Shown: positions 24,803 through 33,120 of the stretch, in pieces | Position numbering within the stretch: the stretch's first letter is position 1 | Layout: every line of letters begins with the position of its first letter | Origin: MWEI01 sp964600235 | Lineage (GTDB): Bacteria; Desulfobacterota; Desulfomonilia; UBA1062 | Reading direction: 5' to 3' | Assembly: GCA_964600235.1 (NCBI GenBank) | Contig: CAZRIV010000010.1 | Coordinates: 1-64,000, forward strand | DNA: 64,000 nucleotides | The notes under the pieces: generated by a model | Told to the model about the DNA's origin: nothing | What the model saw: the letters and a program-made list of their open reading frames with translations, nothing else | The model's database searches: none | Program-made: the position numbers and the translations under genes

Positions 24803-26180
24803 TCCATCTGGGGTGTGTAATGCCGTATTTCCTTATCTTATAGTGGATTACCCGTTTGCTGATCCCCAGGGCGCTTGCCGCGTCTTTTTGAACCCAGTCG
24901 TTCTTTTTGAGAGCCTCCAGGATCATGTCGCGTTCTGAAAGCGCCAGGGTGGACATGGACCTTTTCTGATCACCGTTTCCGCCATCCTGCACACCGGCAG
25001 ACTGGCTCGACCCGGGATGGAGAATGGAGATGTCCTGCTGCCTTATGGCTTCACCCTCGGCAAGCAGCACGGCACGTTCGATGCAGTTTCTTATCTCTCT
25101 CACATTGCCGGGCCAGTCATATTCGATGACTGCAGCCAGTGCCTGAGGATCGATGTCCATCGGGGGCTTGTTGAATTCCCGGCAGTATTTCCTGATGAAG
25201 TAGGTCACCAGAGGCTCGATGTCCTCTTTGCGCTGTCTGATGGGCGGTATATGGATGTTCACGACATTTATGCGGTAATACAGATCCTCACGGAATCTGC
25301 CCTGTTCCACGAGTGCGTGCAGGTCCTGATTGGTAGCGGCAATAACCCTGACATCCACCTTAATGGTTTTTTCTCCCCCGACCCGCTCGAACTCTCTCTC
25401 TTCCAGTACCCGGAGGATCTTGGCCTGCAGTGCAATGTCCATGTCGCCGATCTCGTCCAAAAAGATCGTACCCATGTTCGCCTGCTCCACTCTTCCGACC
25501 CTCATGCGTACGGCACCTGTGAAGGCACCTTTTTCGTGGCCGAAAAGCTCGCTTTCAAGGATGTGCTGGGGCAGGGCTGCACAGTTGACCTGAACAAAAT
25601 TATTTCCACAACGGCCCGAGTTATGGTGAATGGACCCGGCAATGAGCCCTTTGCCCACACCGGTTTCACCGGTTACCAGCATGGTGGAATCGGCTTTGGC
25701 TACCCGTTCGACCAGCTTGAGCACCTTCTTGAGGGAGGCGCTTACCCCGACAATGTCGGCAGTGCGGTATATGATGTCTTCCTGGGCATGCCGCAGGTAA
25801 TCGATCTCGTTTCTCATCCGCTTGATGGCCAGGGCATCGTCGATCTTCTGAACCAGTTCGTGCAGGCCGAAGGGTTTCTGGATGAAATCCTGGGCGCCGT
25901 TTTTCATGGCGACAACCGCCGTGTCCACCGAGGCATAGCCGGTCATGACGAGCACGATGGTGGTGGGATTGGTTGATTTGACGCGCTTTAAAAGTTCGAT
26001 GCCGTCAATGCCAGGCAGCTTGAGGTCGGTGAGCATGAGGTCATAGATATACTTCCCCAGGCGGACGAGAGCCGCTTCGGCATTTTCCACGAGTTCAACC
26101 TCATGGTTGTGCCTCTTCAGTTCCTGGAAGATAACCTGTCCCAGATTGATGTCGTCTTCTACAATGAGAATGTGTGCCAT
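24789..26180 (-). CDS. NtrC-family sigma-54-dependent response regulator
   Basis: 463 residues. A receiver domain (IVEDDINLGQ with the acidic pair; phosphorylatable Asp in MLTDLKLPGIDG) is followed by an AAA+ domain: Walker A GETGVGKG, the sigma-54 contact loop GAFTGA, Walker B FLDEIGD, and an arginine-finger region FREDLYYRINV. It ends in a Fis-type HTH (AASALGISKRVIHYKIRKYG). It would activate sigma-54 promoters after phosphorylation by a histidine kinase not in this window. Its end overlaps the convergent signalling gene by 14 bases, and the sigma-54 promoter at 22705 is a candidate target. Confidence 0.95.
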   Translation of the reverse strand: MAHILIVEDDINLGQVIFQELKRHNHEVELVENAEAALVRLGKYIYDLMLTDLKLPGIDGIELLKRVKSTNPTTIVLVMTGYASVDTAVVAMKNGAQDFIQKPFGLHELVQKIDDALAIKRMRNEIDYLRHAQEDIIYRTADIVGVSASLKKVLKLVERVAKADSTMLVTGETGVGKGLIAGSIHHNSGRCGNNFVQVNCAALPQHILESELFGHEKGAFTGAVRMRVGRVEQANMGTIFLDEIGDMDIALQAKILRVLEEREFERVGGEKTIKVDVRVIAATNQDLHALVEQGRFREDLYYRINVVNIHIPPIRQRKEDIEPLVTYFIRKYCREFNKPPMDIDPQALAAVIEYDWPGNVREIRNCIERAVLLAEGEAIRQQDISILHPGSSQSAGVQDGGNGDQKRSMSTLALSERDMILEALKKNDWVQKDAASALGISKRVIHYKIRKYGITHPRWIKNR

Positions 26181-26189
26181 ACCATTTAT

Positions 26190-26205
26190 TGTAATCGGAA
26201 TTACA
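26190..26205. promoter_or_regulatory. Perfect dyad upstream of the NtrC-type gene
   Basis: TGTAAT-CGGA-ATTACA, ending ten bases before the start codon of the regulator on the minus strand and overlapping a TACAAT that could be its -10. A possible autoregulatory operator. Confidence 0.35.
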
Positions 26206-26334
26206 CAACCAAAACTTTACCCTGATTCTGAAACCGGGATTTGTTGTTGGATGTCCCTGGGCAGGCCCATAAGCACTGCAAATGCAAAATTTGGGATAGA
26301 CCCTTCCATACTCATATTTTAGGGGTTATGGCAG

Positions 26335-26363
26335 TTGACCTGAGCGTGTGGGTATACTATTGT
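26335..26363 (+). promoter_or_regulatory. Possible sigma-70 promoter for the metallo-hydrolase operon
   Basis: TTGACC (26335-26340), 17-base spacer, TATTGT (26358-26363), about 60 bases before the ATG at 26427. The spacing is ideal and the -10 is weak. Confidence 0.4.
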
Positions 26364-26426
26364 AGAAGTGCGATCAGATGTGGGTATGCGCGCTGGAAAT
26401 GAACGACTCAAAAGCGGGAGAAGTTG

Positions 26427-27053
26427 ATGCTGATTAGTACCGTAGTGGTAACCGAATTTATGACGAACTGCTTCATCCTGGGTGATGAGCAGACACGCCA
26501 GGCAATCGTCATCGACCCGGGCGGGGATGCTGAGAAGATCCTGAAACAGGTCGATTCCATGGGATTGAAGGTCATAGCTATAGTAAATACCCATGCCCAT
26601 GTGGACCATATCGGCGCCATCAGGGAGATTAAAGATGCCACGGGTGCCCCCATCATGATGCATAAGGACGAATTGCCTCTCTTGCAGGCCGCATCGCGTA
26701 TGGGAAGGCTCTTCGGCATCCATATCGAGCAGCCTCCCGACCCGGACAGGTTTTTAAGTGAAGGCGAAGAGATCTCTCTGGGCAACGGAGTATCTCTGTC
26801 AGTCCTGGAAACGCCCGGACACTCTCCGGGAGGCATTGCCCTCGTGAGTTCGGACAAGAAACTCTGCTTCGCAGGCGACTCACTTTTTGCCGGGTCCATT
26901 GGAAGGACAGATCTTCCCGGTGGCGATTACCAGACGTTGATAAACTCCATAAAGACAAAACTGCTGCCGTTGGGGGATGAAGTGAAGGTATTGCCGGGAC
27001 ATGGTCCTGCAACGACAGTGGGAGCCGAGCGCAGATATAATCCATTCCTGTAG
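26427..27053 (+). CDS. Metallo-beta-lactamase-fold hydrolase (glyoxalase II-like)
   Basis: 208 residues. Zinc motif NTHAHVDHIGA (THxHxDH) near residue 55, further ligands in LETPGHSPGGIA and FAGDSLFAGSIGRTD, and a C-terminal LPGHGPATT. The compact size and the GRTDLPGG stretch place it with the short YcbL-type glyoxalase II-like hydrolases that act on thioesters; the substrate is unproven. The ATG at 26427 follows GGGAGAAG. The next gene starts 11 bases later, so it probably begins an operon. Confidence 0.88.
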   Translation: MLISTVVVTEFMTNCFILGDEQTRQAIVIDPGGDAEKILKQVDSMGLKVIAIVNTHAHVDHIGAIREIKDATGAPIMMHKDELPLLQAASRMGRLFGIHIEQPPDPDRFLSEGEEISLGNGVSLSVLETPGHSPGGIALVSSDKKLCFAGDSLFAGSIGRTDLPGGDYQTLINSIKTKLLPLGDEVKVLPGHGPATTVGAERRYNPFL

Positions 27054-27064
27054 GGAGGAGAATA

Positions 27065-27481
27065 ATGAGAAGAGCTGTTTTTGTAAGTATTGTTCTGGTG
27101 CTGATGCTTGCCGGTTGCGCCCAGTTGAAGAATGCCACATCCAGTGCATCCACCACGCCTGAGACACGCCCGTCCCCTAGGTATCTCGACTTCGCGGACA
27201 TCCTCATCCCCGGAGAGCTTGAGAGGGTTGCCAAGGAATGCAACATAACGAATGGATTCGGCAAGCTGGTCGTTTCAGGCCGCGTGGAGGTTGAATCCCT
27301 GTCTCAGTTTTTCATTACCTCCATGAACTCTGAAGGATGGGTGTCCCTGAACCAGTACAAGTTCCAGGGGTCAGCCAAACTTTTCTTCAAGAAACAGGAC
27401 AAGTTCGCTTCAGTTCTTATTGAAGAGAATCCTCTCGCTACAAGGGTGGAGATATGGGTGGTACCGCAGGAGAAGATATAG
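27065..27481 (+). CDS. Small lipoprotein of unknown function
   Basis: 138 residues with a lipoprotein signal (VLVLMLAGCAQLKN; lipidated Cys about residue 19), then a short Thr/Ser-rich linker and a folded domain of about 95 residues (for example PSPRYLDFADILIPGELE, and a GWVSLNQYKFQGSAKLFF strand region). I do not recognise the family with confidence. Strong ribosome site (GGGAGGAG). It overlaps coaBC by 28 bases. Confidence 0.75.
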   Translation: MRRAVFVSIVLVLMLAGCAQLKNATSSASTTPETRPSPRYLDFADILIPGELERVAKECNITNGFGKLVVSGRVEVESLSQFFITSMNSEGWVSLNQYKFQGSAKLFFKKQDKFASVLIEENPLATRVEIWVVPQEKI

Positions 27482-28668
27482 GAGGCAAGACCGTTGTCTT
27501 CGGAATAACCGGAGGGATTGCGGCATATAAGGCACCGTTTGTCGTACGAGGCCTCAAGCGGCTTGGCCTTGATGTGCACGTGGTGATGACGGAAGCCGCC
27601 CGGCATTTTGTCACCCCTCTTGTCCTCCAGACCTTGAGCGGGAGATCCGTGAACACGGACATGTTCGCCGAGGTGTCGGGGGCATCCTACGAAATTGATC
27701 ATATTGCCCTAGCCGACAAGGCCGACCTCTTCCTTATCGCACCGGCCACAGCGAACTTCATCGCAAAGCTTGCCCACGGTATTGCCGATGACCTTCTGAC
27801 CTGCACGGTCCTGGCCACCAGGGCGCCGGTTCTCATATGCCCGTCCATGAACGTGAACATGCTGGCCAACAGGGCTACGCAGGATAACCTGGAAGCCGTC
27901 AAGGCCAGGGGCATGCACGTGCTTGAGCCTGTGACAGGCGAGCTTGCGTGCGGATGGGAAGGTTCAGGGAGGCTTCCGGAGCCCGGCAGGATAGTAGAAG
28001 AGGTTAAACTGCTGCTTGCACGGCACGACCTGGCAGGGATAAACATCCTCATCACCTCGGGTCCTACGTGCGAAGATATCGACCCTGTACGTTTCATTAC
28101 CAACAGATCCACGGGAAAGATGGGGGCGGCCATGGTGGAGGCCGCCTGTATACGTGGGGCAAGGCTCAAGGTGATAAGCGGACCCGTGATGGCGCAGTAC
28201 GCACCATGGGCAACGGTAATCGATGTCCGCTCCGCCCAGGAGATGCTTGCCGCCGTTAAGGGCAACCTTGCGGATGCGGATGTCCTTATCATGGCTGCGG
28301 CAGTAGCTGACTACACCCCGCATACCTACTCCAAGAGCAAGATCAAAAAGGGCGAGAAGACAGCGCACATTGATCTTGCATCAACACCTGATATCTTGGC
28401 GACCATCCGCACCCTGAAGGAATCGAAGATCTTTGTTGGCTTTGCCGCTGAGACGGAAAATCTCAAGAGTTATGCCCAGGACAAGATGATCAGGAAGGGT
28501 CTCGATATGATCGTGGCGAACCGGGTGGGAGAGACGAACACCGGATTTGCATCGGATACCAACAGCGGTGTCATACTGTCTCCCGAAGGGGTGATTTACG
28601 ATTTCGAGCATATGGAAAAAGAAGTTCTCGCACACAAGATTTTAGACCTGGTAAAAGAGAGACTGTGA
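27454..28668 (+). CDS. coaBC: Phosphopantothenoylcysteine decarboxylase / phosphopantothenate-cysteine ligase
   Basis: 404 residues. The bifunctional enzyme makes 4'-phosphopantetheine for coenzyme A. The N-terminal flavoprotein half (CoaC) shows VFGITGGIAAYKA, the catalytic His in YEIDHIALADKADL, and PSMNVNML. The CoaB half has ITSGPTCEDIDPVRFITNRS and AAAVADYTP. ATG 27454 follows GGTGGAG. coaE, the last step of the pathway, lies elsewhere in the window (61214). Its stop codon overlaps the next gene as GTGA. Confidence 0.95.
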   Translation: MGGTAGEDIGGKTVVFGITGGIAAYKAPFVVRGLKRLGLDVHVVMTEAARHFVTPLVLQTLSGRSVNTDMFAEVSGASYEIDHIALADKADLFLIAPATANFIAKLAHGIADDLLTCTVLATRAPVLICPSMNVNMLANRATQDNLEAVKARGMHVLEPVTGELACGWEGSGRLPEPGRIVEEVKLLLARHDLAGINILITSGPTCEDIDPVRFITNRSTGKMGAAMVEAACIRGARLKVISGPVMAQYAPWATVIDVRSAQEMLAAVKGNLADADVLIMAAAVADYTPHTYSKSKIKKGEKTAHIDLASTPDILATIRTLKESKIFVGFAAETENLKSYAQDKMIRKGLDMIVANRVGETNTGFASDTNSGVILSPEGVIYDFEHMEKEVLAHKILDLVKERL

Positions 28669-29348
28669 AGGAACAGATTGTACAGCTCCTGCAAGACGAG
28701 GCCCAATGGGCAGGGCCCTTTCTTTTTATGCCGGAACCGGAGGTCTCTCGTCCGCCATCAGAAAATCGGATGGATCCCGGCAGAGATCATGAACTTGAAC
28801 GGATAGGCAAGATGATCCATGACTGCACTTCATGCCCATTATGCCGGACCAGGAAGAACACCGTACCCGGAGAGGGCAATTCCAACGCACAGGTCATGTT
28901 CATCGGGGAGGCCCCCGGGGCGGTGGAGGACGAAACCGGAAGGCCTTTTGTGGGTCCGGCTGGAGGCCTTCTGACGGATATTATCGAGAAGGGCATGGGT
29001 TTGAAGAGGAAGGACGTCTTCATAGCCAATATCCTCAAGTGCAGGCCTCCTTCCAATAGAGACCCTCAGGATCACGAGGTGGAGGCATGTATCGGGTTTC
29101 TTCATGCACAGATAAGTGCCGTGAATCCCAAGGTAATCATCGCCCTGGGCAGGATAGCAAGCCACACCCTCCTGGCGGATACCACACCCATCAGCAGGCT
29201 GAGGGGTACGTTCAGGGAGTTCCGCGGTATCCTGACCATGCCGACCTATCATCCGAGTTACTTGTTGCAGAACCCATCAAAAAAGAGGGATGTATGGGAA
29301 GATATAAAGAAGGTAATGGAAGCGCTCGGCATCGGCATACAAAGATAG
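28665..29348 (+). CDS. Type-4 (family 4) uracil-DNA glycosylase
   Basis: 227 residues. It removes uracil from DNA and belongs to the Fe-S-containing family. GEAPGAVEDETGRPFVGPAG is the uracil-binding segment; the cluster Cys are in CTSCPLC and ILKCRPP plus a preceding/following Cys; TYHPSYLL is the C-terminal His motif. Start GTG overlaps the coaBC stop. The first 45 residues are a helical extension typical of this family. Confidence 0.93.
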   Translation: MKEQIVQLLQDEAQWAGPFLFMPEPEVSRPPSENRMDPGRDHELERIGKMIHDCTSCPLCRTRKNTVPGEGNSNAQVMFIGEAPGAVEDETGRPFVGPAGGLLTDIIEKGMGLKRKDVFIANILKCRPPSNRDPQDHEVEACIGFLHAQISAVNPKVIIALGRIASHTLLADTTPISRLRGTFREFRGILTMPTYHPSYLLQNPSKKRDVWEDIKKVMEALGIGIQR

Positions 29349-30646
29349 GTCTTATTGCTGCCGTCTTACTTATCCTGGTTTCGGCCTCTTATCGACTGGA
29401 TGCCGCCGAAATACTCGTTATCGATGTGAAGGACGCCATAAGCCCTCCGGTTGCCTCCTTTGTCATGGAGAGCATCGATGAGGCCGTCAAATCGAACAAG
29501 ATGGCCGTCATCATAAGGCTGGACACCCCGGGAGGCCTGGATACGGCCATGCGTGACATCATACAGAAGGAGCTCAATGCAAGGATCCCGGTAATCGTCT
29601 ATGTCTCGCCCAAGGGAGCCAGGGCCGCATCCGCGGGGGCGCTCATAACCCTCGCCTCGGATATCGCCGCCATGTCTCCGGGGACCAACATCGGGGCGGC
29701 CCACCCTGTCGGGATCGGCGGCGCAGAGGATAAGGACGGCAAAGACTCTACCATGACGGCAAAGGTAACCAACGATGCCGTTGCCTATGCCAGGAGTATT
29801 GCCAGGGAACGAGGCAGGAGTGAGCAATGGGCAGAGGACATAGTGCGCAAGAGCATATCCACCCCGGCCCGGGAGGCCCTGAGCAAGGGGGTTATCGATA
29901 TTGTTGCGCAGGACATGAGTGACCTGCTGAATCAGCTCGATGGAAGGAAAATCAAGAAAAACCTCACCACCTTTGTCCTGAATACCAATAAGGCCAGCCT
30001 CGTGGAAAGACACATGGGCTTCAGGGAACGCCTGTTCGCCGCGCTGTCGAATCCCAACATAGCCTATATCCTCATGCTCATCGGACTGGCAGGCATATAC
30101 TTCGAACTCTCAAGCCCCGGGGCCATTCTGCCTGGCGTGATCGGGGGGATCGCCCTGATACTTGCCTTCTTTGCATTCCAGACCCTGCCGGTGAACTATG
30201 CCGGCGTGGGACTTATCCTGCTGGCCGTCATCATGTTCATTGCAGAGATCAAGGTGCCGAGCTATGGCCTGCTCACCGTGGGCGGTGTGATTTCCATGCT
30301 GCTGGGCTCATTGCTTCTATTCAGGACCCCGGAGCTCTATGCCCAGGTGTCCTATGCCCTTATCCTGCCGGTCACGCTGTTTTTTGCCACTTTTTTTGCT
30401 GCAACCATCTATCTTGTGGTCAAGGCCCAGAGAACCGTTTCCAAGCTTGGCATGGATGCCATGAAAGAAGAGGTTGCCGAGGTATTTGCCTGGAATGAAG
30501 ACGGTACGGGCAAGGTGTTCTGCCACGGGGAGTACTGGAATGCGAAGGGCCCATCGGCTCTCAGGCAGGGAGACCATGTGAAGGTGACAGGCCAGCGCGG
30601 TATGGAACTCATCGTCAAGCCCCTTTCGGACACAACAGACACATGA
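29294..30646 (+). CDS. NfeD-family membrane serine protease (ClpP-class, long form)
   Basis: 450 residues. A signal peptide (IGLIAAVLLILVSASYRLDA) is followed by a ClpP/SppA-like serine protease domain: LDTPGGLDTAMRDI and the nucleophile region SPKGARAASAGALITLA (Ser of the AASAG motif) with a catalytic Lys downstream. Four or five membrane helices follow (about 260-380), then a C-terminal NfeD OB-fold (GTGKVFCHGEYWNAKG). The long form usually works with a stomatin-like protein; none is in the window. I chose ATG 29294, 55 bases before the upstream stop, with AGAGGGA before it. It overlaps mnmA by ATGA. Confidence 0.9.
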   Translation: MGRYKEGNGSARHRHTKIGLIAAVLLILVSASYRLDAAEILVIDVKDAISPPVASFVMESIDEAVKSNKMAVIIRLDTPGGLDTAMRDIIQKELNARIPVIVYVSPKGARAASAGALITLASDIAAMSPGTNIGAAHPVGIGGAEDKDGKDSTMTAKVTNDAVAYARSIARERGRSEQWAEDIVRKSISTPAREALSKGVIDIVAQDMSDLLNQLDGRKIKKNLTTFVLNTNKASLVERHMGFRERLFAALSNPNIAYILMLIGLAGIYFELSSPGAILPGVIGGIALILAFFAFQTLPVNYAGVGLILLAVIMFIAEIKVPSYGLLTVGGVISMLLGSLLLFRTPELYAQVSYALILPVTLFFATFFAATIYLVVKAQRTVSKLGMDAMKEEVAEVFAWNEDGTGKVFCHGEYWNAKGPSALRQGDHVKVTGQRGMELIVKPLSDTTDT

Positions 30647-31683
30647 TCGCGGTTGCACTGTCCGGAGGAGTGGATTCTTCCGCCGCAGCCATAATTCTCC
30701 ATGAAAAGGGCGAGACCCTCATGGGAGTCACCCTATATCTCGGTCAGGGCGTTCCTGCTCAGGTCCAGATAGACCGTGCCCGCGCCCTCTGCAAGCACCT
30801 GGGTATTCCTCACCATGTCATTGATGTCAGCAATGAATTTACTGAAATCAAGGACTATTTCTGCCATGGGTACCTCATGGGCAGGACGCCCAATCCCTGT
30901 GCCATGTGCAACCGGGATATCAAGTTTGGTGTACTCCTGGACAAGGCGCGTGCCTTTGGGGCCGGTCATGTTGCCACAGGCCACTATGTGAAGAAGGTCA
31001 CAAGCCGAGGGAGGCATTTCCTCACGAGGGCCCATGAATCAAGCTCACAGGAATATTTCCTGGGACTTGTCTCCCAGGAAGCCCTCGAAAGGAGTATCTT
31101 CCCCCTCGGGGATGTCTCCCGCAGTGATGCCGAGGCCCTTGCACAAGGGATCGGGCTTTCGATCCCCAGGATACATACCTCCCAGGATGCCTGTTTTATT
31201 GGGGATAAGGGTTATGTGTCCTTTATCGAATCGCATACGGGATTCAGGCCCGAGGAGGGGGATATTGTAAGCCCCCGAGGCCATATCATAGGCAGGCATA
31301 AGGGGGTTCTCCGGTACACTCTGGGCCAGCGAAAGGGTCTTGGGGTGGGTTTCGGCAGGCGTGTCTATGTGCTGAACAAGGATATAGGGAACAACACCAT
31401 AACAGTAGGCGTGCAGTCCCAGTGGCCGCATGGTTGGTTCAGCGTAAAATCCATGAACTTCATGAAAATGGGGTCGCTTGAGCAAACCCTCGAAGCACGA
31501 GTCAAGGTCCGGTACCGCCAGGAGCCTCAAAGGGCTGTTGTTCACCCCGGAGGGCCTGAAGGGGCGGATGTAGAATACAGCGGGATCTTCGCGCCCGGAC
31601 AGCTTGCAGTGTTCTACGACCAGGAAGATGCCGTCTTGTGTGCCGGCATCATTGAATATGCCCGGGGTGATGGAAGGGGTTAA
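30643..31683 (+). CDS. mnmA: tRNA 2-thiouridylase MnmA
   Basis: 346 residues. It thiolates U34 of Lys, Glu and Gln tRNAs. The PP-loop LSGGVDSSAAA is at the N-terminus; the two catalytic Cys are in RTPNPCAMCNRDIKFG and in TSQDACFIGDKG; GQRKGLGVG and a C-terminal beta-barrel follow. It starts in the stop codon of the NfeD gene. mnmE, which modifies the same wobble base, is at 56092. Confidence 0.95.
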   Translation: MIAVALSGGVDSSAAAIILHEKGETLMGVTLYLGQGVPAQVQIDRARALCKHLGIPHHVIDVSNEFTEIKDYFCHGYLMGRTPNPCAMCNRDIKFGVLLDKARAFGAGHVATGHYVKKVTSRGRHFLTRAHESSSQEYFLGLVSQEALERSIFPLGDVSRSDAEALAQGIGLSIPRIHTSQDACFIGDKGYVSFIESHTGFRPEEGDIVSPRGHIIGRHKGVLRYTLGQRKGLGVGFGRRVYVLNKDIGNNTITVGVQSQWPHGWFSVKSMNFMKMGSLEQTLEARVKVRYRQEPQRAVVHPGGPEGADVEYSGIFAPGQLAVFYDQEDAVLCAGIIEYARGDGRG

Positions 31684-31701
31684 GGAAGTGGTGGCAGACC
31701 A

Positions 31702-32271
31702 GTGAAAGGACTCGCATCCTATAAGGATATATCCATCCATAGCAGGAGCATAGGCATCTGCACTTACCCGGCAGGCGTTGATGCCATAATGATTGAAGGG
31801 GTGTTGAAGGACGAACGTCTCTGCCACACCTTTTCCATCTCTACGGGTGAAAGGGTCGATCCCGGGGTGATCCACGAGATCGTCCTCAGGCTTCTGATCA
31901 GGGGATCCCGGCTTACCATAGAGGATCTTGAGGTGGAGTATCACCATCTGCCCAGGCCCGAATGCAGTAAAACAGCTGATAGCTTGAGGGGGCTTGTCGG
32001 CAAGGGTATAACCCCCGGTTTCACTTCGCTGGTGAAAAAGACCTTTGGAGGGCCTAGGGGCTGTACACATTTGAACGCGCTGCTCATTGCCATGGCTCCG
32101 GCAGCGGTGCAGGGATTCTGGAACTCCATGGTCAGCAGGCCGCTAAAGCCGTCGCAGGTTTCGAATTCAATGGATGCCCGACTCCTCATTGACACATGTT
32201 GGGTCTGGCGCTCGGACGGACCTCTTGCCCGGGAATTTCAGGAAATGCTGGGGCATCATGAAAGTGAGTAG
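31702..32271 (+). CDS. DUF2889 family protein
   Basis: 189 residues, GTG start at 31702. The family pattern is seen in GGPRGCTHLNALLIAMAPA and the C-terminal LLIDTCWVWRSDGPL. The function of DUF2889 proteins is unknown to me. No signal or membrane segment. It lies 18 bases after mnmA, in the run of plus-strand genes that ends with recJ. Confidence 0.75.
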   Translation: MKGLASYKDISIHSRSIGICTYPAGVDAIMIEGVLKDERLCHTFSISTGERVDPGVIHEIVLRLLIRGSRLTIEDLEVEYHHLPRPECSKTADSLRGLVGKGITPGFTSLVKKTFGGPRGCTHLNALLIAMAPAAVQGFWNSMVSRPLKPSQVSNSMDARLLIDTCWVWRSDGPLAREFQEMLGHHESE

Positions 32272-32331
32272 GATGGGTCGGGCAATCTCAACACTGATAT
32301 CTTGAATGAGGCAACGAAGATCGGAGGAGTC

Positions 32332-33087
32332 ATGATCACTATCGGAGGCAGGGCGCACACCCTTGATGAGGTCCGTGACGTAGGAAGGCTCCTGCTTCCT
32401 TTTGTGGAGATATCGCTGGATGATCCCGAGACTGTCAGGCGCTGGAAACCGGATCTCCTTGAGATGAGGGAGACCTATGGCATAGAGTACCTGGCACATT
32501 TTCCCAATGAGGATAATCCCTTTGATGTAGCCATACTCAAAGAACGTTTTGTGCCAAGGATAGAGGCCCTCATTGACCTCTCGAAAGAGATTGGAATTCC
32601 AAAGGCCACCATACATTTCTGGATCGACAGGAGATGGGCTCCGGAAGGTCTTATCCCCAAAAAGCTCGAACTCCTTTCTCGGATCGTCGAATATGCGTCC
32701 AAATCAGGGGTGGTAATCTGTATTGAAAATCTAAGCGAACGCTACGACAGTTTCCAGCCAGTCTTCGAGGTTGTCCCTGATCTTATGATGACCCTTGATA
32801 TAGGCCATGCACAGCTCCTGACAAGGGAGAACACCTCTTTTTGTTTTATCGAGCACTGTGCGGGCAGGATTGCCCATGTACATGTCCATGACAATCACGG
32901 CGGCACGAGTGTGAAGGACGACCTTCATCTCGCACTGGGTGAAGGGATTGTGGATTATCGAGCCATCATCTCTTCCCTCTTGCGCAGCGGGTATGATTCT
33001 ACCATTACCATGGAGGTGAAACCATGGGATATGGGTCGTACGAAGGATGCCTTGGAAGGTTGTCTGAGCTTAGTCAGCGCTCCTTGA
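32332..33087 (+). CDS. TIM-barrel sugar isomerase / AP endonuclease family 2 protein
   Basis: 251 residues. Metal-ligand motifs of the xylose isomerase-like superfamily are visible: IENLSER (Glu), DIGHAQLL (Asp and His), HVHVHDNHGG (His cluster), and the final TMEVKPWD (Glu). Members include endonuclease IV and sugar-phosphate epimerases; this one is shorter and more divergent than endonuclease IV, so an isomerase-like or unknown activity is likely. ATG 32332 follows GGAGGAG; the TTG at 32302 is less likely. Confidence 0.8.
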   Translation: MITIGGRAHTLDEVRDVGRLLLPFVEISLDDPETVRRWKPDLLEMRETYGIEYLAHFPNEDNPFDVAILKERFVPRIEALIDLSKEIGIPKATIHFWIDRRWAPEGLIPKKLELLSRIVEYASKSGVVICIENLSERYDSFQPVFEVVPDLMMTLDIGHAQLLTRENTSFCFIEHCAGRIAHVHVHDNHGGTSVKDDLHLALGEGIVDYRAIISSLLRSGYDSTITMEVKPWDMGRTKDALEGCLSLVSAP

Positions 33088-33120
33088 CTTAACATAACAG
33101 CAGGTTTAAGGTCTTTAGGC

